Origin: Actinomycetospora cinnamomea
GTDB taxonomy: Bacteria > Actinomycetota > Actinomycetes > Mycobacteriales > Pseudonocardiaceae
Direction of reading: 5' to 3'
Assembly: GCF_003096675.1 (NCBI RefSeq)
Contig: NZ_QEKW01000002.1
Location: 1 to 64,000 of the forward strand
Length of the DNA stretch: 64,000 nt
Shown here: in pieces, positions 1 through 7,828 of the stretch
How the letters are laid out: every line of letters starts with the position of its first letter
How positions within the stretch are numbered: position 1 is the first letter of the stretch
The notes under the pieces: generated by a model
What the model was told of the DNA's origin: nothing
Database searches by the model: none
The model's input: the letters and a program-made list of their open reading frames with translations, nothing else
Program-made: the position numbers and the translations under genes

Positions 1-87
1 GACCGCGAGATCCGCCGATGCCTCAAGCGCTACATCGCCCGCCAGCTCTACCGTCAGCTCGAACCCGCAGGGGTTGACGAACCATAG
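1..87 (+). CDS. C-terminal fragment of a transposase (IS110-like), truncated by window edge
   Basis: The first 28 codons are open and end in TAG at 85-87. The peptide contains RCLKRYIARQLYRQL, which resembles the Arg/Lys-rich C-terminal helix of IS110/IS116-type transposases as I remember them; this is recognition by memory, not alignment. It does not match the C-terminus of the complete IS110 transposase at 6331-7599, so it would be a different element. The stop is followed after 13 bases by the first 40-bp palindrome. The rest of the gene lies outside the window, so its integrity cannot be judged. Confidence 0.5.
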   Translation, partial: DREIRRCLKRYIARQLYRQLEPAGVDEP

Positions 88-100
88 GAGCGTCGGCCTC

Positions 101-140
101 GTGCGTGCTCTCCGGTGCCCTGGCACGGAGAAGCGCTCAC
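101..140. repeat. 40-bp dispersed palindrome, class A copy 1
   Basis: Starts GTGCGTGCTCTCCGGTGCC and ends GGCACGGAGAAGCGCTCAC; the arms pair with one bulged G. The stop codon of the TetR gene (complement of 137-139) lies inside the terminal CTCAC. It sits between the transposase tail and the TetR gene, which end facing each other, so it can act as a bidirectional terminator. Confidence 0.8.
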
Positions 141-712
141 ACCCCGGGGCCACCCCGCGCCGCGGCCACCAGCTGGGCCGCGGCGGCGCGGGCCGACCGG
201 ATCGCGCCCGGCTCCGCGGCCACCGCCTGCGCCACCAGCGCGCCCTCGTGCAGCACCAGCAGCTGGAGCGCCAGCCCGTCCGGGTCGTCCACGCCGGCGC
301 GCTCGAGCTCGGTCGCGAAGAGCGCCCGGAGCCAGCGCTTCTCGTCGTCGATCAGCGCCCGGCCCGGGTGTCCGGGATCGTCGAGCTCGGCGAAGGCGTT
401 GACGAAGGCACAGCCGCGATCGGCCACCCACGACCCGAGCACGTCGAACGGGGCGAGCACGCGGCTCACCGGGTCGCCGGCGGCCTCGAGCGCGTCGGAC
501 ACCCGGTCGCGCCACCGCTCGTCGCGGGCCCGCAGGTACGCGGCCACGAGCGCGTCCTTCGAGCCGAATCGGTCGTACAGCGTGCGCTTGGTGACCCCGG
601 ACGCGGCCGCGATCGTGTCCACCCCCACCGCGTGGATGCCGCGGGCGTAGAAGAGCTCCGAGGCGACCTCGAGAATCCGCCGGGCGCCCGGGGTGAGTGT
701 GTCGCCGGTCAT
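137..712 (-). CDS. TetR/AcrR-family transcriptional regulator
   Basis: A 191-residue repressor. The N-terminal helix-turn-helix spans about residues 10-55 (ILEVASELFYARGIHAVGVD, then SGVTKRTLYDRFGSKDALV), followed by a helical ligand-binding region typical of the family. ATG at 712 is chosen because GGAGG lies 5 bases upstream; a GTG at 733 is also in frame but has no such signal and lies in the operator. The gene is divergent from the MDR oxidoreductase at 786, and a 15-bp-arm inverted repeat lies between them, so it probably represses that gene and itself. The ligand is unknown. The stop codon is embedded in a dispersed palindrome. Confidence 0.9.
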   Translation of the reverse strand: MTGDTLTPGARRILEVASELFYARGIHAVGVDTIAAASGVTKRTLYDRFGSKDALVAAYLRARDERWRDRVSDALEAAGDPVSRVLAPFDVLGSWVADRGCAFVNAFAELDDPGHPGRALIDDEKRWLRALFATELERAGVDDPDGLALQLLVLHEGALVAQAVAAEPGAIRSARAAAAQLVAAARGGPGV

Positions 713-730
713 CGGGCCTCCGCTGGACTT

Positions 731-770
731 CACTGATCTGTGAACTTAGTGTCGGGTTCACAGGTCAGTG
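731..770. promoter_or_regulatory. Probable TetR operator between divergent genes
   Basis: Inverted repeat CACTGATCTGTGAAC (731-745) and GTTCACAGGTCAGTG (756-770): 15-bp arms with one mismatch and a 10-base spacer. It fills the gap between the TetR gene and the MDR oxidoreductase, where both promoters must lie. Size and position fit a TetR dimer-pair operator. Confidence 0.8.
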
Positions 771-785
771 TAGTCGGAGGTCGAG

Positions 786-1844
786 ATGGTCCCGGACGAG
801 ATGCAGGCGGCGGTGCTCACGGGGTTCGGTGGGCCGGAGGTGCTGGAGGTGCGCTCGGTCCCGGTACCCCGGCCCGGCGACGGCGAGGTGCTGGTGCGGG
901 TCGCGGCGGCCGCGCTGAACAACACCGACATCTGGACCCGCCAGGGCGCCTACGGGCTGCCGGGCGACCCCGACGCACGGGCGGGCTGGCGGGGCCCGGT
1001 CGACTTCCCGCGCATCCAGGGCGGGGACATCGCCGGTGAGGTCGTCGCGGTGGGCGGGGGCGTGGACCCCGCGCGCGTCGGGCGGCGGGTGCTCGTCGAC
1101 CCGGCGTTCTACGACGGGCCCGGCCCGGACGCGCGTCCGGTCGGCCTGCTCGGCAGCGAGGCCGACGGCGGGTTCGCGGGCTACGCCGTGGCGGCGGACG
1201 AGCGTGCCCACGACGTCACCGACTCGCCCCTGACCGACGACGAGCTCGCGGCGCTCCCGGTCGCCTACGGCACGGCCGCCGGGATGCTGGCCCGCGGCGG
1301 GATCGCCGGGGGCGAGACGGTGCTGGTCACCGGGGCGTCGGGCGGGGTGGGGCTCGCGGCGGTGCAGCTCGCGGCGGCCCGGGGCGCGCGGGTCGTGGCG
1401 ATCACCGCGGCCGGGAAGGAGGAGGCGGTCCGCGAGGGCGGGGCGGCCGAGGTCGTGCTGCGCGATCGCGACCCGGCGGCGGTCGCCGACGCCGTGGGGC
1501 GCGTCGCGGGCCGGCCGCTCGACGCCGTCGTGGACGTCGTGGGCGGCCCGCTGCTGCCCGCGCTGCTCGACCGCGTCCGTGACGGCGGACGGTGGGTGAT
1601 CGCCGGGGCGATCGGCGGGGCGCGCGTGGACCTCGACCTGCGGCGGCTCTACCTGCACAACGTCGCGCTCGTCGGCTCGTCGATGCACACCCCGGCCCAC
1701 TTCGCCGAGCTCGTCGCCGACGCGGTCGCCGGGCGCGTCCGCCCCCGCATCGCCGGGCGCCGCCCCCTGAGCGCGATCCACGAGGCGCAGGAGGAGTTCG
1801 CCCGCGCCGAGCACGTCGGGAAGATCGTGGTCCACCCGGGGTGA
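786..1844 (+). CDS. MDR-superfamily oxidoreductase (quinone oxidoreductase/zinc-free alcohol dehydrogenase type)
   Basis: A 352-residue medium-chain dehydrogenase/reductase. The GroES-like N-terminal domain covers about residues 5-150. The Rossmann domain has GASGGVGLAAVQLA near residue 180, the NAD(P)H-binding motif. The GHE-type catalytic zinc motif is replaced by GGDIAG, so it is more likely a zinc-independent quinone oxidoreductase-type reductase than a classical alcohol dehydrogenase. ATG at 786 follows GGAGG by 7 bases. It is divergent from a TetR gene with a strong operator between them, suggesting induction by a reactive carbonyl, quinone or xenobiotic. The substrate cannot be read from the sequence. 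Confidence 0.88.
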   Translation: MVPDEMQAAVLTGFGGPEVLEVRSVPVPRPGDGEVLVRVAAAALNNTDIWTRQGAYGLPGDPDARAGWRGPVDFPRIQGGDIAGEVVAVGGGVDPARVGRRVLVDPAFYDGPGPDARPVGLLGSEADGGFAGYAVAADERAHDVTDSPLTDDELAALPVAYGTAAGMLARGGIAGGETVLVTGASGGVGLAAVQLAAARGARVVAITAAGKEEAVREGGAAEVVLRDRDPAAVADAVGRVAGRPLDAVVDVVGGPLLPALLDRVRDGGRWVIAGAIGGARVDLDLRRLYLHNVALVGSSMHTPAHFAELVADAVAGRVRPRIAGRRPLSAIHEAQEEFARAEHVGKIVVHPG

Positions 1845-1862
1845 CCTCGGTGCTCCCCACCC

Positions 1863-1902
1863 GTGCGTGCTCGTCCGTGCCGGGGCACGGACGAGCACTC
1901 AC
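1863..1902. repeat. 40-bp dispersed palindrome, class A copy 2
   Basis: GTGCGTGCTCGTCCGTGCC and GGCACGGACGAGCACTCAC flank a 2-base centre. It lies between the convergent MDR and epoxide hydrolase genes. The epoxide hydrolase stop (complement of 1899-1901) is inside the CTCAC end, and the MDR TGA (1842-1844) is in the TGACCTCGG flank that partly matches the class A flank. Probable bidirectional terminator. Confidence 0.85.
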
Positions 1903-3065
1903 GAGCGCGCCAGCGCAAACGCCGTCCGCAGCTCGTCGACGAAGTCGCCGGGCACCTCGAGGGAGGCGAAGTGCCCGCCGGTCGGGAGCACGTTCCAGTG
2001 CCGCAGGTCGGTGTAGCGCGCCTCCACCCAGGCGCGCGGCACCTTGACCATCTCGGCGGGGAAGTACGACACCGCGCTCGGGACCGTGACCGGGCTGAGG
2101 TCGCCGCGCGCGAAGCTCTCCCAGTACAGGCGCGCCGACGAGGCGCCCGAGGCGGTCAGCCAGTAGACGGCGGCGTTGTCGAGGACCCGGTCGCGGGGCA
2201 CGCCGCCGAAGCCGTCGCCGTCGGTCCAGGCGACGAACTTCTCGGCCATCCACGCGAGCTGGCCCGCGGGCGAGTCGACGAGGCCGTAGCCCAGCGTCTG
2301 CGGCCGGGTGCGCTGCTGGCCGGAGTAGCCGGAGCCGACCCTGCGGAACTCGTCGGTCCCGGCGAGCCACCGTCGCTCGGTCTCGTCCAGCTCGGCCAGC
2401 ATCGCGTCGTCGAAGCCCTCGGGGCGCGGGGCGATCGGCATGGTGGTGTGCATCATCGCCACCCGGTCGGGGTGGCGGAGCGCGAGGCTCGTCGTGATCA
2501 TCGCGCCCCAGTCGCCGCCCTGGGCGAGGAAGCGCTCGTAGCCGAGGCGGGTCATCAGCTCGGCCCACGCGTCGGCGATGCGCTCGACGCCCCAGCCGGG
2601 AGCGGTGGGCTTGTCGCTGAAGGCGTAGCCGGGCAGCGACGGCGCGACCACGTGGAAGGCGGGGCGCGTGTCGTCGCCGGGGTCGGTGAGGGCGTCGAGG
2701 ACGTCGAGGACCTCGACCACCGACCCCGGCCACCCGTGGGTGATGATCAGTGGCAGAGCGTCACGACGTGGTGACCGAACGTGGAGGAAGTGGACGCCGA
2801 GACCGTCGATCGCGGTGCGGTACTGACCCCGTCGGTTGAGCTCGTCCTCCACCCGCCGCCAGTCGTGCTCCTCGAGCCACGCGCGGCACAGCTCGGTCAC
2901 CGCGTCGAGGCCCAGGCCCTGCGACGGGTCGGTCGCCGGCTCGGGCAGCCGGACCCGCCGGAGCCGTTCCCGCAGGTCGAGGAGCTGTTCGTCGGGCACG
3001 TCGAGCACGAACGGGACGACCTCGACGGACGGATCGCCGGTCGGCACCGGTGCGGAGGCGGCCAC
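1899..3065 (-). CDS. Epoxide hydrolase (EHN plus alpha/beta-hydrolase)
   Basis: About 388 residues. An epoxide hydrolase N-terminal domain (about 10-120, with VPDEQLLDLRERLRRVRLPE) precedes an alpha/beta-hydrolase fold. GGDWG carries the expected nucleophilic Asp, THGWPGS is the oxyanion-hole HGXP motif, and GGHF near the C-terminus holds the catalytic His. The family hydrates epoxides to vicinal diols in the cytosol. The GTG at 3065 gives the usual family N-terminus; the frame stays open to 3179 but the extra residues look non-coding, and no clear Shine-Dalgarno was found, so the start is tentative and may be leaderless. It is convergent with the MDR gene across a palindrome that contains its stop. 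Confidence 0.88.
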   Translation of the reverse strand: MAASAPVPTGDPSVEVVPFVLDVPDEQLLDLRERLRRVRLPEPATDPSQGLGLDAVTELCRAWLEEHDWRRVEDELNRRGQYRTAIDGLGVHFLHVRSPRRDALPLIITHGWPGSVVEVLDVLDALTDPGDDTRPAFHVVAPSLPGYAFSDKPTAPGWGVERIADAWAELMTRLGYERFLAQGGDWGAMITTSLALRHPDRVAMMHTTMPIAPRPEGFDDAMLAELDETERRWLAGTDEFRRVGSGYSGQQRTRPQTLGYGLVDSPAGQLAWMAEKFVAWTDGDGFGGVPRDRVLDNAAVYWLTASGASSARLYWESFARGDLSPVTVPSAVSYFPAEMVKVPRAWVEARYTDLRHWNVLPTGGHFASLEVPGDFVDELRTAFALARS

Positions 3066-3241
3066 GACCGCACCGTATCCAGACGCGCGGGACGCCGCCC
3101 AACGATGCGACCCGATCCGGTGGGCGTCCGGACCAGCGCGACACGCCGACGGCTGGAGTTCATGACCCGAACGAGCCAACTTCGCGGCGAGGTGTCACAC
3201 GGGACCGCATGGTGGCGATGCACGAAGCGGAGGTGATCAGC

Positions 3242-3469
3242 GTGCTGAACGATCGATCGGCCGTGCTGCTGGCCGCGGCGGCGGACCTGGACGAGTGCGA
3301 CGGGTACGTCGTGCTGGTGTTCGACCCGGAGACCGGGGAGCTCGACGCCCACGGCCCCTACGAAGGGGTCGAGGCCACCCTGCGCGCCGAGGAGATGCGG
3401 CGGGAGTTCGACCACGACGGCCTCCGCGACATCGTCATCCGCGTCTCGCGGCTGCATCGACCGCGCTGA
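3242..3469 (+). CDS. Small conserved-looking acidic protein, 75 residues, unknown function
   Basis: GTG at 3242 is preceded by GGAGGTGATCA, an unusually complete match to the anti-Shine-Dalgarno, 2 bases upstream; this decides the start over the in-frame ATGs at 3209 and 3218. The protein is acidic and compact (about residues 15-50 contain DECDGYVVLVFDPETGELDA), with a basic tail RVSRLHRPR. I do not recognise the family. It lies just upstream of the thiamine-diphosphate enzyme in the same direction but is separated by 56 bases with its own signals, so co-transcription is possible but not shown. Confidence 0.65.
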   Translation: MLNDRSAVLLAAAADLDECDGYVVLVFDPETGELDAHGPYEGVEATLRAEEMRREFDHDGLRDIVIRVSRLHRPR

Positions 3470-3525
3470 CCCCGCCCGGTCCGGGGATACTCGCCCGGCG
3501 GGATCACAGCCGGGAGGGGTGTGGG

Positions 3526-5139
3526 ATGGCGGACGGACCGACGGTGCGGGAGGCCTCCCTGGAGGTGTTCCGGGCCCACGGGATGACCACCGTGTTCGGC
3601 AACCCGGGCTCCACGGAGCTGCCGATGCTCGCCGACCTGCCGGACGACTTCCGCTACGTGCTCGGCCTGCAGGAGGCCGCCGTGGTGGGCATGGCCGACG
3701 GCTACGCCCAGGCCACCGGACGTCCCGCGCTGGTCAACCTGCACACCGCGCCCGGCGTCGGCAACGCCCTCGGCGCGCTGGTGAACGCCGCGGCCAACGG
3801 CGCGCCGCTCGTCGTCACCGCGGGCCAGCAGGTCCGCCCGATGCTCAACCTCGAAGCGCTGCTCACCAACCCGGACGCCACCGTCCTGCCGCGCCCGACC
3901 GTGAAGCTCTCGCTCGAGCCCGCCCGCCCGGCCGACGTGCCCGCCGTGCTGGCCCGCGCCGTGCACGCGGCGGCGACCCCGCCGCGCGGTCCGGTGTTCG
4001 TCTCGGTCCCGATGGACGACTGGGACGCCGTGCTCGACCCGGAGACCGAGGCGGCCGCCGCCGTCGCCGCACGCCGCGTGCACCACCGCGCCGGACCCGA
4101 CCCCGACGGCCTCGCCGCGTGCGTCGCCGCGCTGGACCGCGCGCGGTCCCCGGCCCTGGTCGTCGGCGGCGACGTCGACGCCACCGGCGGCTTCGACGAC
4201 GCCGTCGCCCTCGCCGAGCGGCTCGGGGCGACGGTGTTCGCCCCGCCCTCGGACGGCCGCGTCGGTTTCCCCACCGACCACCCGCAGTTCCGGGGCGCGC
4301 TGCCGATGGCGATCGCGCCCGTGGCGGAGGCCCTCGAGGGGTTCGACGTCGTCCTCGTCGTCGGCACGGCGGTCTTCCGCTACTACCCGTACGTGCCGGG
4401 CCGGTTCCTGCCCGAGGGCACGCGGCTGCTGCACGTCACCGCCGACCCGGACCAGGCGGCGCGCGCCCCGGTGGGCGACGCCGTCGTCGCCGACCCGACC
4501 CTGACGCTGCGGGCCCTGTGCGAGCGCGTCGGCCCGGGCCCCGACGACCGCACGGCCCCACCGCCCGCGCAGGAGCTCGCCGCACCCCGGGCCGGCGGCG
4601 ACGGGCGGGTGTCCGCCGAGGAGGTCTTCACGACCCTCGCGCAGGAGTGGCCCGAGGGCGGGGTGCTCATCAACGAGGCGCCCTCGCACCGGGCGATCGC
4701 CCAGGCGCGCGTGCCGCTGGCCCGGCCCGGGAGCTCGTACTTCACCGCCTCCGGGGGCCTGGGCTTCGGCCTGTCCGCAGCGGTGGGCGTGGCGCTCGCG
4801 GACCCGACGCGTCCCGTGCTGGCGGCGATCGGCGACGGCTCGTTGCAGTACACGGTGCAGGCGCTCGCGTCGGCCGCGGCGCTGCAGGTGCCGGTGACGG
4901 TGCTCGTCCTGGACAACCGCGAGTACGCGATCCTCAAGTGGTTCGCCGCGCGCGAGCAGACCCCGAAGGTGCCGGGGCTCGACCTGCCCGCGATCGACCA
5001 CGTCGGGCTCGCCCGGGCCTACGGGGTGCCCGCCGAGAGCGTCGGGAGCGTCGAGGAGCTGCGCGCGGCGCTGCGGCGCGGCTTCGCCGGGCCGGGCCCG
5101 CGGCTGGTGCACGTCCCGGTGCCGCCGTCGGAGCACTGA
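3526..5139 (+). CDS. mdlC: Benzoylformate decarboxylase-like thiamine-diphosphate enzyme
   Basis: 537 residues, the normal length for ThDP-dependent 2-ketoacid decarboxylases. The N-terminal Pyr domain has FGNPGSTELP (Ser26 position of P. putida BFD) and LHTAPG (His70 position). The central domain has the benzoylformate-decarboxylase-like segment DHPQFRGALP and VFRYYPYVPG. The C-terminal PP domain has GDGSLQYTVQAL followed by the Asn of LVLDN, the ThDP/Mg motif. The family decarboxylates benzoylformate to benzaldehyde in the mandelate route, but no other mandelate gene is visible, so the substrate is uncertain. Start ATG follows GGGAGGGG. Confidence 0.82.
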   Translation: MADGPTVREASLEVFRAHGMTTVFGNPGSTELPMLADLPDDFRYVLGLQEAAVVGMADGYAQATGRPALVNLHTAPGVGNALGALVNAAANGAPLVVTAGQQVRPMLNLEALLTNPDATVLPRPTVKLSLEPARPADVPAVLARAVHAAATPPRGPVFVSVPMDDWDAVLDPETEAAAAVAARRVHHRAGPDPDGLAACVAALDRARSPALVVGGDVDATGGFDDAVALAERLGATVFAPPSDGRVGFPTDHPQFRGALPMAIAPVAEALEGFDVVLVVGTAVFRYYPYVPGRFLPEGTRLLHVTADPDQAARAPVGDAVVADPTLTLRALCERVGPGPDDRTAPPPAQELAAPRAGGDGRVSAEEVFTTLAQEWPEGGVLINEAPSHRAIAQARVPLARPGSSYFTASGGLGFGLSAAVGVALADPTRPVLAAIGDGSLQYTVQALASAAALQVPVTVLVLDNREYAILKWFAAREQTPKVPGLDLPAIDHVGLARAYGVPAESVGSVEELRAALRRGFAGPGPRLVHVPVPPSEH

Positions 5140-5287
5140 GCTGAGCGGTTGACCTCGACCGTGCTCGAGGGCCGACCGTGGTCCCCGTGACCGCGCCCAC
5201 CGGAATTCGACATGAGGGCTGTCGGGGGCCCGGCGTAGCGTCGATCGGGCGTCCGCCACCCGGGCCGGCGCGACGGGAGGACCACGG

Positions 5288-6307
5288 GTGAGCACGCAGA
5301 CGACCGCTCCCGCGACGCAGCCGGCCGTCCACGCCGACGAGGGGGCGCCCGCCGTCGAGGTCGCCGACCTGGTGAAGCGCTACGGCCGCAGCGGCCGGCC
5401 CGCCGTCGACGGCCTGAGCTTCGCGGTGCGCCGCGGGGAGGTGTTCGGGCTGCTCGGGCCCAACGGCGCGGGCAAGACCACCACGGTGGGCGTGCTGACC
5501 ACGCGCGTCACGCCCACCTCCGGGCGCGCCACCGTCGCGGGCATCGACGTCGCGGCCGATCCCGTGGCGGCGCGGGCCGTGCTCGGCGTCGTGCCCCAGC
5601 GGCCCAACCTCGACCGTTCGCTCGACGCCCGCGGCAACCTCGTCTGGCACGCCGCCTACCACGGGGTGCCCCGAGCGCGGCGCGGTCCGCTGGCCGACGA
5701 GCTGCTCGAGCGCATGGGCCTCACCGAGAAGGCGTCGACCAACCCCGACGAGCTCTCCGGCGGGCAGGCCCAGCGGCTGATCATCGCGCGCGGCCTCATG
5801 CACGACCCGCAGGTGCTCTTCCTCGACGAGCCGTCCACCGGGCTCGACCCGCAGGCGCGCCTGTTCGTCCACGACCGCGTGACCGAGCTCGCCGCGTCCG
5901 GGGTCACGGTCGTGCTCACCACCCACGACATGGACGAGGCGGCGAAGCTCGCCGACCGCGTGGGCATCGTCGACCACGGCAAGCTGCTGGCGCTGGACTC
6001 CCCGGACGCGCTGGTCGCGGGTCTGCCCGGCGAGGCCACCATCGACCTCGTGCTCACCGGCGCCGACGCGGCGACCGTGCGGGGCCGCATCGACGGCGTG
6101 CGCGGCGTGGCCGGGGTGGACGACCGCGGCGGCGAGGGCGACGACACGGTCCGCCTGCGCGTGCGGGTCGACGGCGACGCCGGCGCGGCGCTCGCCCCGG
6201 TGCTGGGCGCGGTGGCCGGCACCGGCGCCACCGTGGGCCAGGTCGACGTCGGGGAGCCGACGCTCGAGGACGTCTTCATCGACCTGACGGGCAGGGGGCT
6301 GCGGTGA
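5288..6307 (+). CDS. ABC transporter ATP-binding protein (DrrA/ABC-2 type)
   Basis: 339 residues with Walker A GPNGAGKTT, Q-loop PQRPNLD, signature LSGGQAQR, Walker B VLFLDEPSTGLD and H-loop TTHD. The C-terminal extension of about 100 residues ending in EPTLEDVFIDLTGRGL is typical of DrrA-like exporters. Its partner is the ABC-2 permease now starting near 7811; the two ORFs were separated by an IS110 insertion directly after this gene's TGA. Before insertion the stop probably overlapped the permease GTG. Substrate unknown; the family exports drugs, lipids or polysaccharide precursors. Confidence 0.92.
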   Translation: MSTQTTAPATQPAVHADEGAPAVEVADLVKRYGRSGRPAVDGLSFAVRRGEVFGLLGPNGAGKTTTVGVLTTRVTPTSGRATVAGIDVAADPVAARAVLGVVPQRPNLDRSLDARGNLVWHAAYHGVPRARRGPLADELLERMGLTEKASTNPDELSGGQAQRLIIARGLMHDPQVLFLDEPSTGLDPQARLFVHDRVTELAASGVTVVLTTHDMDEAAKLADRVGIVDHGKLLALDSPDALVAGLPGEATIDLVLTGADAATVRGRIDGVRGVAGVDDRGGEGDDTVRLRVRVDGDAGAALAPVLGAVAGTGATVGQVDVGEPTLEDVFIDLTGRGLR

Positions 6308-6330
6308 GACACCCTCTGTCAACCACCGGG

Positions 6331-7599
6331 TCAGGCGGCGCGTCCGAGGGCGCGGTTGCGGTTGGTGACGTGGATGTTCTCGTCGTAGGCGACGCCCTTG
6401 GTCAGGCAGTGCCAGAGGATCTCCAGCCAGCGGTTGCCCAACGCGCGGATCGCGGCGTGGTGGCTTTTCCCTGTTGTGATCTTGGTGTCGTAGAACTCGC
6501 GGGCCCAGCCGCTGCGGGTGAGGCTGCAGAACGCCCACTGGTGCACCGCGTCGCCGAGGTAGCGGTTGTGGGCCAGGCGGCGGGCGACCACGAAATCGTT
6601 CTTGCCCGAGCGGCGGGTGACCGGGGCGCGGCCGGCGTAGCACTGCTGGGCGTTGGGTGTGTCGAACTGTGCGATGTGTTCACCGATCTCACCGGCGACC
6701 CGAGCTGCGAGGCGGTCTCCCAGGCCGGGGAAGCTCAGGTAGATGTCCCCGCCTGGGAAGGCCTTCCCCGGGTCGGGTTCTTTCACGGTGTGGTCACGTC
6801 CGCTGCGTGGCCCGCCGAGCAGCAGTTCGGCCATGCGCTTCTCCCAGCCGCGGCGGGCGTCGTGCAGCGCGAGCAGCTGCACCGCGGCCAGCCGGATGCC
6901 GGCGGCTTTGGCGCGCACGAGGTAGTCGCGGGTGGGCAGACCCGGAACAGCGAGGGCGTGTTCGACCTGATCGGCGAACCGGTCGGGCCAGCCGTGGCGG
7001 CCAGCGCGGGCGAACGCGACGAGGTCCTCGCGGGAGGCTTCGGCGAGCTCGGGTTGGCTGGGCCAGCGCTCGAGCAGCCGCAGCACCGTGGGCGCCCCGA
7101 GATCACTACCGGCCAGGGTCAGCGCGGCCGGGTAGGTGGTCTGCAGGTCCGCGCGCAGCCGGTTGAGCAGTCGGCGTTGGTCGCGGGCGGCGCGTTCGTC
7201 GTCGCGGCCGATCGCGCGCAGCTCGCCGCCGATGTCGCCGTGGGGGATCAGCGTCTTGAGCATGGCGTGGCGGTCCAGCGCCAGCAGACAACAGATGCGG
7301 GCGTCCTCGGCGTCGTCCTTCTTGCGTGCCGGACCGCGACGGCGGGCGACCAGGTCGGGGTTGACCGGGACCACCGCGAAGCCGGCGTCAATCAGCGCCT
7401 CGACCAGCAACCCGTGTCGGGTCTCGAGCACCACCCGGATCTCGGCCGGGTCCGGTTCCAGGCGCAGCGCCCGCTCGATCAGCGTGGCGACGCCGCTCGG
7501 GCCGTGCTCGATCCGGAACTGTTCGATCACTCCTTTCTCCACCGTTCCGAAGGCAACATCGTGGAACTCTTCGGCCCAGTCGATGCCGATTCCCAGCAC
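6331..7599 (-). CDS. IS110-family transposase (DEDD recombinase)
   Basis: 422 residues. The N-terminal RuvC-like DEDD domain has GIDWAEEFHD, VLETRHG and KDDAEDA acidic positions; the C-terminal Transposase_20 domain has FPGLGDRLAARVAGEIGE and the conserved Ser region VTRRSGKND. GTG at 7599 is preceded by GAAGGAG at 8 bases, better than the longer open frame. The gene looks intact. Upstream of it, about 215 bases of non-coding element end would encode the bridge RNA in this family. It is transcribed against the interrupted ABC operon. Confidence 0.92.
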   Translation of the reverse strand: MLGIGIDWAEEFHDVAFGTVEKGVIEQFRIEHGPSGVATLIERALRLEPDPAEIRVVLETRHGLLVEALIDAGFAVVPVNPDLVARRRGPARKKDDAEDARICCLLALDRHAMLKTLIPHGDIGGELRAIGRDDERAARDQRRLLNRLRADLQTTYPAALTLAGSDLGAPTVLRLLERWPSQPELAEASREDLVAFARAGRHGWPDRFADQVEHALAVPGLPTRDYLVRAKAAGIRLAAVQLLALHDARRGWEKRMAELLLGGPRSGRDHTVKEPDPGKAFPGGDIYLSFPGLGDRLAARVAGEIGEHIAQFDTPNAQQCYAGRAPVTRRSGKNDFVVARRLAHNRYLGDAVHQWAFCSLTRSGWAREFYDTKITTGKSHHAAIRALGNRWLEILWHCLTKGVAYDENIHVTNRNRALGRAA

Positions 7600-7813
7600 G
7601 GTCCGTTCTCCTTCCGCCGCCGACAGCATGCTCGGCGGCCGGGGAAGGCGCTGCGTCGTGCTGATGAACCAGTCCTCGCGGGACCACACCCTCCCGGACG
7701 TCAGGCCTTCGCCGGGGCCCGGCAGGGGCGCCGTCTCACCTCAGTCCTCAAGGGACAAGCGCACCAAGCGCTCCCTGCCGGGTTCCACCGTGCGAAGGGA
7801 AGGTAGAGCCATC
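7600..7813 (-). ncRNA. Candidate IS110 bridge (seek) RNA region
   Basis: The non-coding element end upstream of the transposase is about 214 bases, the place where IS110-group elements encode the structured guide RNA that pairs with target and donor DNA. Several short complementary segments are visible, for example AAGCGC...GCGCTT-like pairs near 7760-7775 and GTCCTcaagGGAC near 7744-7757. I could not fold it, so RNA ends and loops are not defined. Confidence 0.4.
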
Positions 7814-7828
7814 AGCGCGCCGACGCGG

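Larger units (their letters stand above)
6309..7815 (-). mobile_element. IS110-family insertion sequence, about 1.5 kb
   Basis: The boundaries come from the interrupted operon: the left junction reads GCGGTGAG then ACACCC, and the right junction ends ATCAG then CGCGCCG. Both share the dinucleotide AG (CT on the transposase strand), the core type known for IS621. Removing the segment restores an ATPase stop overlapping a GTG start for the permease (GTGAGCGCGCCG). There is no obvious terminal inverted repeat or target duplication, as expected for the family. The exact edge can be placed on either side of the core. Confidence 0.85.

Noticed and set aside
6308-6342. Terminal inverted repeats and target-site duplication for the insertion sequence
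   Set aside because: No matching ends or duplicated flanks other than the shared dinucleotide were found, consistent with IS110 rather than a DDE element.
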